Assembly: GCA_937893785.1 (NCBI GenBank)
Contig: CALCSP010000228.1
Location: 1 to 9,290, forward strand
Source of the DNA: an uncultured Verrucomicrobiales bacterium
Lineage (GTDB): Bacteria; Verrucomicrobiota; Verrucomicrobiia; Verrucomicrobiales; DEV007
Direction: 5' to 3'
Length of the DNA: 9,290 nt
How positions within the stretch are numbered: position 1 is the stretch's first letter; each line of letters opens with the position of its first letter. The notes under the pieces were generated by a model, which worked only from the letters and a program-made list of their open reading frames with translations, did no database searches and was not told the origin of the DNA. Shown here piece after piece: positions 6,103 to 9,290 of this stretch. The translations under genes were made by a program, and so were the position numbers.

Positions 6103-7530
6103 ATGCTCCGATTTTACTCACTTCTCATCACGACACTTTACACCTGCTGCTCCTTTGCCGCAGGCGATGCAAAACGCCCGGTCAACGTCGTGCTACTAAT
6201 GGCCGATGACCTAAGTACTGCATTGAGCGGATTTGGACACCCCCAATGCAAGACACCCCACCTCGATGCATTGGCACGTCGCGGTATGCGCTTTGAAAAC
6301 ATGCACTGTCAGTATCCCGTATGTGGTTCCTCTCGCGCCTCATTGATGACCGGTCTCTACCCCTATACCAACGGAATGCTTGGTAATAGCGGAAACCTGC
6401 GCAAAAACATGCCCGACGTGGTCACCCTGTCACAACTTTTCCGCAATAATGATTACCATGCCGGTCGAGTTAGCAAAATATACCACATGGGTATTCCCCG
6501 TGAAATTATAGCGGGAACCGCAGAGCATGATGACCCCCCTTCATGGAATGAGACAATCAATATTAAAGCACCGGAGCAAAATGCACCCGGTGAAAAAACA
6601 GAATGGTCACCAAAAGACAAGTCCTCCCAGACCTTCACGGGCGTCATCGCTTCCACTGGTGACCTCGAACACGCTGACGGCATGGCTGCGGAAGCCGCTA
6701 TCGGCTTCCTTCAAAGAAACCGAAACAAGCCTTTCTTTCTCGCCTGCGGATTTGTCCGCCCCCACGTTCCACTGGTTGCCCCGGAAAAATATTTCGACCT
6801 CTATGACCGTAATGCAATGATTACCCCCAAAGTTCCCGATGGCGATCTGGACGATGTACCAGGAATCATTCGCAACTATAAGGCAAATTCCAGATATGGC
6901 GTCACCCCTCAATTACATAAGGGATTACTGGAAGCCTACTACAGTAGCATCTCCTACATGGATGCTCAGGCAGGTCGGATACTTGATACTCTTGACGAAC
7001 TCGACTTGCGAAAAAATACCATCGTTATCTTTTCCAGTGATCACGGATACCTTCTAGGAGAACACAACAAGTTCCAGAAACAGCATCTTTTTGAACAATC
7101 TACAAGGGTGCCATTCATCCTCAGTGTCCCATGGTTGACTGAAACCCATGGCAAGGCAACGAATCAAATCACCGAATTGATCGACCTCTATCCCACAATC
7201 GCCCAGCTTGCTGGGTTAACTCCCCCCGACAATCTGCATGGGCAAAGCCTTCTTCCCCTGCTAAAGAACCCAAAATCGCAAGAATGGAACAAAGAAATGG
7301 CATTTACCATCAGCCGCAGTGGCGGCGAATCAATCCGCACCCACAAGTGGCGATTTACTCACTGGGGATATGGTCTGAAAGGCACAGAACTCTATGATCT
7401 GGAAAAAGATCCGGGAGAATTTACGAACTTATCAAAGAATCGCCATTATGCCCAAGAAATGGCTAAGCTAAAGGCAATGCTGAAAAAAAAGCGAACCGAA
7501 GCCGGATACACGCCACAACGCTATAATTAG
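6103..7530 (+). CDS. Secreted sulfatase of the iduronate-2-sulfatase type with a CGSSR maturation motif
   Basis: ATG 6103 (475 residues) is chosen because it begins a signal peptide (MLRFYSLLITTLYTCCSFAA, likely cut near residue 20). An in-frame TTG at 5980 would overlap the previous gene and add 41 polar, basic residues. Landmarks are the metal-binding DD at 35-36 (LLMADDLSTALSGFG), the maturation site C74-G-S-S-R78 followed by ASLMTG, K125 and H128 in SKIYHMG, FVRPHVPLVAPEKYFDLYD from about 217 with H221, and SSDHGYLLGEH with D313/H314, then FEQSTRVPFIL. The DHG...GEH and FVRPHVP forms point to the iduronate-2-sulfatase branch of family S1, distinct from the sulfatase at 1605-3029. The real substrate is unknown and is likely a sulfated glycan. 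The third motif position is Ser instead of the usual Pro or Ala. The gene converges on the 7588-8775 gene with a 57-base gap that shows no clear terminator. Confidence 0.94.
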   Translation: MLRFYSLLITTLYTCCSFAAGDAKRPVNVVLLMADDLSTALSGFGHPQCKTPHLDALARRGMRFENMHCQYPVCGSSRASLMTGLYPYTNGMLGNSGNLRKNMPDVVTLSQLFRNNDYHAGRVSKIYHMGIPREIIAGTAEHDDPPSWNETINIKAPEQNAPGEKTEWSPKDKSSQTFTGVIASTGDLEHADGMAAEAAIGFLQRNRNKPFFLACGFVRPHVPLVAPEKYFDLYDRNAMITPKVPDGDLDDVPGIIRNYKANSRYGVTPQLHKGLLEAYYSSISYMDAQAGRILDTLDELDLRKNTIVIFSSDHGYLLGEHNKFQKQHLFEQSTRVPFILSVPWLTETHGKATNQITELIDLYPTIAQLAGLTPPDNLHGQSLLPLLKNPKSQEWNKEMAFTISRSGGESIRTHKWRFTHWGYGLKGTELYDLEKDPGEFTNLSKNRHYAQEMAKLKAMLKKKRTEAGYTPQRYN

Positions 7531-7587
7531 GGTAACCCATCACCCCCAAGAACACTGATCACCGCAGAAGGAAGAAATATCCTGTAA

Positions 7588-8775
7588 CTATTTCCTCTCG
7601 GCACTATCCCAAATCCTTCGAATTGTCTCTTCTTGCCGCATGCCCTTGGGCGGGGTCATGCTTGCCGTATAATGTTCAAACCGACGAAGAGGTAACTGAA
7701 AATAGCCATTGGGATCCGTTCGCCTCACCCAGTTGTAGGCATATTCAAGCCACTCATTGCGGTAGGCTTCGGGTTGCTTAATGAACCAGTTTATCTCATC
7801 CCATCCCCAAACATGAATTTTGTCACCCTCTCGGTATTCACCGGGATGATCGGATGACCCGAAGTTATCGATCTCAACAATATAAGGCAGTGATTCACAC
7901 TTCCATCCGCTGGGAGTAATCCCCCCCCTGCTGCGCCCGTAAATCGCATCACTAAATCCCTTTTCCAGAACAGCTTGGTAAGGTTTGCCACTCACTGATT
8001 TTGGCCGAGAGGGAAAGGAATGCAGGTCAAAGAGAAGCTTACCCGCGTACACAATACCACCACTGGGCACATGCGCATCGATCAGAACTATATTTCGCCT
8101 TGCATGCTTATTCCCGTATTTGCGTATTCTATCCAGCAAGTCTCTCCAGTGCCGGTGTCCCCTGTCCCAGTCATCCATAAGCGCCACCTGACCGATATGA
8201 ATCGCCTCGATCCCCATGTCAATCCACCGTTTAGCGACATAATAAAACCACATTCTCGTCTCTAGCCTACTCATGTCCGGCACGGATTGAGACTTACCCC
8301 AATGATTGTGGCGATGACCGAAACCATAGAGCATTGACTTATAGCGGAATTTTCGCGTTTTTTGCTCAACCCCGAACTCCTTGAGGACCGAATCCGGAAT
8401 AGTAATCTTCTCCACATCCTTGGTCACAATCTCAAAAATTGCACCTTGCAAAATAAGGTCAGGATCTAGCTTATGAATACGTCTTGCAAAGGGTTCACCC
8501 TTCTCCACCAAGGAATCAATACGTGCCTCATTGCCCCACATCCATATGGTTCGTCCAGCAAATTTAACACCCGTCTCCCTAATCATGCGAAGGTCATCTT
8601 CCAGAGTCAGGTGCAGCAATGATCCAAAAGTCGCACTGCGTGCTAAGTAGTTCTCGAGAACAGACCGAGAAATCGTCTTTTCAAAATGATAGTCATGCCG
8701 ATCAGCGTTTCTTGTTTCGTTGCCAGTCGACTGCAGAGGGAGCAAAAGAATTAGCAGCAAGACTTGCCAAAACAT
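7588..8775 (-). CDS. Secreted glycoside-hydrolase-like TIM-barrel protein of unnamed family
   Basis: I cannot assign a named family. Starting at ATG 8775 (395 residues) gives a short signal peptide, MFWQVLLLILLLPLQSTG. A longer form from ATG 8856 has a GGGAAG-like ribosome site four bases upstream and is possible. The mature chain looks like a TIM barrel: hydrophobic strands end in acidic or aromatic residues at FAGRTIWMWGNEARI, LILQGAIFEIVTKD (E115), IEAIHIGQVALMDD (D201/D202), IVLIDAHVPSGG (D233, H235), LLFDLHSFPSRP (D250, H252), LPYIVEIDNFGSSD (E301, D303) and IHVWGWDEINWF (D326, E327). This abundance of D, E, H and W at strand ends is typical of carbohydrate-active enzymes. Activity is inferred. 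Its place beside a glycan-type sulfatase, converging 57 bases away, supports a role in polysaccharide breakdown. A run of eight G (bases 7921-7928) lies in the SRGGITPSGW codons. Internal frame and length look intact. Confidence 0.8.
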   Translation of the reverse strand: MFWQVLLLILLLPLQSTGNETRNADRHDYHFEKTISRSVLENYLARSATFGSLLHLTLEDDLRMIRETGVKFAGRTIWMWGNEARIDSLVEKGEPFARRIHKLDPDLILQGAIFEIVTKDVEKITIPDSVLKEFGVEQKTRKFRYKSMLYGFGHRHNHWGKSQSVPDMSRLETRMWFYYVAKRWIDMGIEAIHIGQVALMDDWDRGHRHWRDLLDRIRKYGNKHARRNIVLIDAHVPSGGIVYAGKLLFDLHSFPSRPKSVSGKPYQAVLEKGFSDAIYGRSRGGITPSGWKCESLPYIVEIDNFGSSDHPGEYREGDKIHVWGWDEINWFIKQPEAYRNEWLEYAYNWVRRTDPNGYFQLPLRRFEHYTASMTPPKGMRQEETIRRIWDSAERK

Positions 8776-8897
8776 TCGCGGCAATAATGCAATTCTGGGG
8801 TAGTGAGTATATACCTGTACCGCTATCAGAAACTTGCTACCGGTAATCAAATGCATTGAACTTCCCAATATGTTGCATTACCGCCAAATTCAAGAAA

Positions 8898-8902
8898 AAG
8901 GA
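8898..8902 (+). promoter_or_regulatory. Shine-Dalgarno site of the epimerase gene
   Basis: AAGGA lies five bases upstream of the ATG at 8908 and fixes that start. It is the only clear, well-spaced ribosome binding site I see in the window. Confidence 0.75.
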
Positions 8903-8907
8903 ACTCC

Positions 8908-9290
8908 ATGGAAAATAAATCCAGCACCAAGAATCGTGTGGTCATTGCTGGTGGCACGGGATTTCTCGGACTGAACCTTGCCCGCCACCTTACAGAAAAA
9001 GGTCACGAGGTGGTCCTCATCTCACGCAATGCTCCTCATCAGGCCGGACCGTGGTTACACGCGAAGTGGAATGGACGCAGTGTCGGGGACTGGGCAGCTC
9101 ACCTGGAAGGTGCCGCTGCATTGGTCAACCTTGCCGGCCGCACCGTAGACTGCATCAAGACTCCCGGCAATTGCGAGGAAATCCTGCGCTCCCGGGTCGA
9201 CTCCGTGCAGGCATTGGGAAAGGCACTGCGGGACATTAAAAATCCTCCCCCTGTCTGGCTTCAAATGGCCACTGCCCACATTTACGGCGA
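8908..9290 (+). CDS. TIGR01777-type NAD(P)-dependent epimerase, N-terminal part (3' truncated)
   Basis: The frame opens at ATG 8908 and runs to the window end with no stop, giving the first 127 residues. An N-terminal Rossmann fold is plain: VVIAGGTGFLGLNLARHL at 11-28, with the dinucleotide-binding glycines of GGTGFLG. It is followed by VVLISRN at the end of the second strand, then AAALVNLAGRTVDC, ILRSRVDSVQALGKAL and WLQMATAHIYG. The LAGRTVDC and SRV phrases are diagnostic of the TIGR01777 (YfcH/SulA-like) branch of the extended short-chain dehydrogenase superfamily, which normally continues to a C-terminal DUF1731 domain that is cut off here. Substrates of this family are largely unknown. 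No signal peptide is present, so it acts in the cytoplasm. It diverges from the TIM-barrel gene, with 132 bases between start codons (51 if that gene starts at 8856), and is probably unrelated to the sulfatase cluster. Confidence 0.9.
   Translation, partial: MENKSSTKNRVVIAGGTGFLGLNLARHLTEKGHEVVLISRNAPHQAGPWLHAKWNGRSVGDWAAHLEGAAALVNLAGRTVDCIKTPGNCEEILRSRVDSVQALGKALRDIKNPPPVWLQMATAHIYG

Noticed and set aside
7530..7538. GGGTAACCC dyad after the second sulfatase stop codon
   Set aside because: It is only nine bases, has no T-run, and is too short to be a terminator or a convincing operator.
8850..8879. AATGCA and TGCATT arms between the TIM-barrel and epimerase genes
   Set aside because: Arms of six bases with an 18-base spacer are expected often by chance, and ATGCAT is itself a palindrome, which inflates the match.

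Overview
The window looks like chromosomal DNA from a member of the Planctomycetes-Verrucomicrobia-Chlamydiae group, most likely a marine-type Verrucomicrobiota. This is inferred from the gene families: secreted sulfatases, a HEAT/PBS-lyase repeat protein, a secreted sugar-isomerase-like TIM barrel, an exported PQQ-type beta-propeller and a TIGR01777 epimerase are a typical mix there. Base composition is moderate and most start codons lack a clear Shine-Dalgarno sequence. No RNA gene, CRISPR array, transposase, integrase or phage gene was seen.

Layout: (1) 1-519 is the 3' end of a HEAT-repeat protein gene, closed by a strong intrinsic terminator (556-591). (2) 602-1513, minus strand, encodes a secreted sugar phosphate isomerase/epimerase-like protein with an odd GC-rich C-terminal tail. 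(3) A plus-strand block follows: a secreted Cys-type arylsulfatase (1605-3029), a cysteine-rich cytoplasmic protein with a faint two-copy HemS/ChuX-like pattern (3157-3978), an exported beta-propeller (4029-5282), a LURP-one/scramblase-like protein (5406-5999) and a second secreted sulfatase of the iduronate-2-sulfatase type (6103-7530). (4) 7588-8775, minus strand, encodes a secreted glycoside-hydrolase-like TIM barrel of a family I cannot name. (5) From 8908 to the window end is the start of a TIGR01777-type NAD(P)-dependent epimerase gene.

How the genes may work together: two sulfatases of different types, a TIM-barrel enzyme candidate and an isomerase-like protein, all with signal peptides, suggest extracytoplasmic breakdown of a sulfated polysaccharide. 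Both sulfatases would need a formylglycine-generating enzyme encoded elsewhere. The scramblase-like gene, the beta-propeller and the 3157-3978 gene are not obvious parts of that pathway, and the cluster is not a tight operon: gaps between plus-strand genes are about 50-130 bases.

Nothing here is a clearly new multi-gene system. The best leads are the unnamed TIM-barrel protein, the sulfatase with a Cys-Gly-Ser-Ser-Arg maturation motif, the divergent HemS-like candidate, and distinct dyad symmetries in each intergenic gap between 3030 and 6102. No gene-free stretch exceeds 300 bases.
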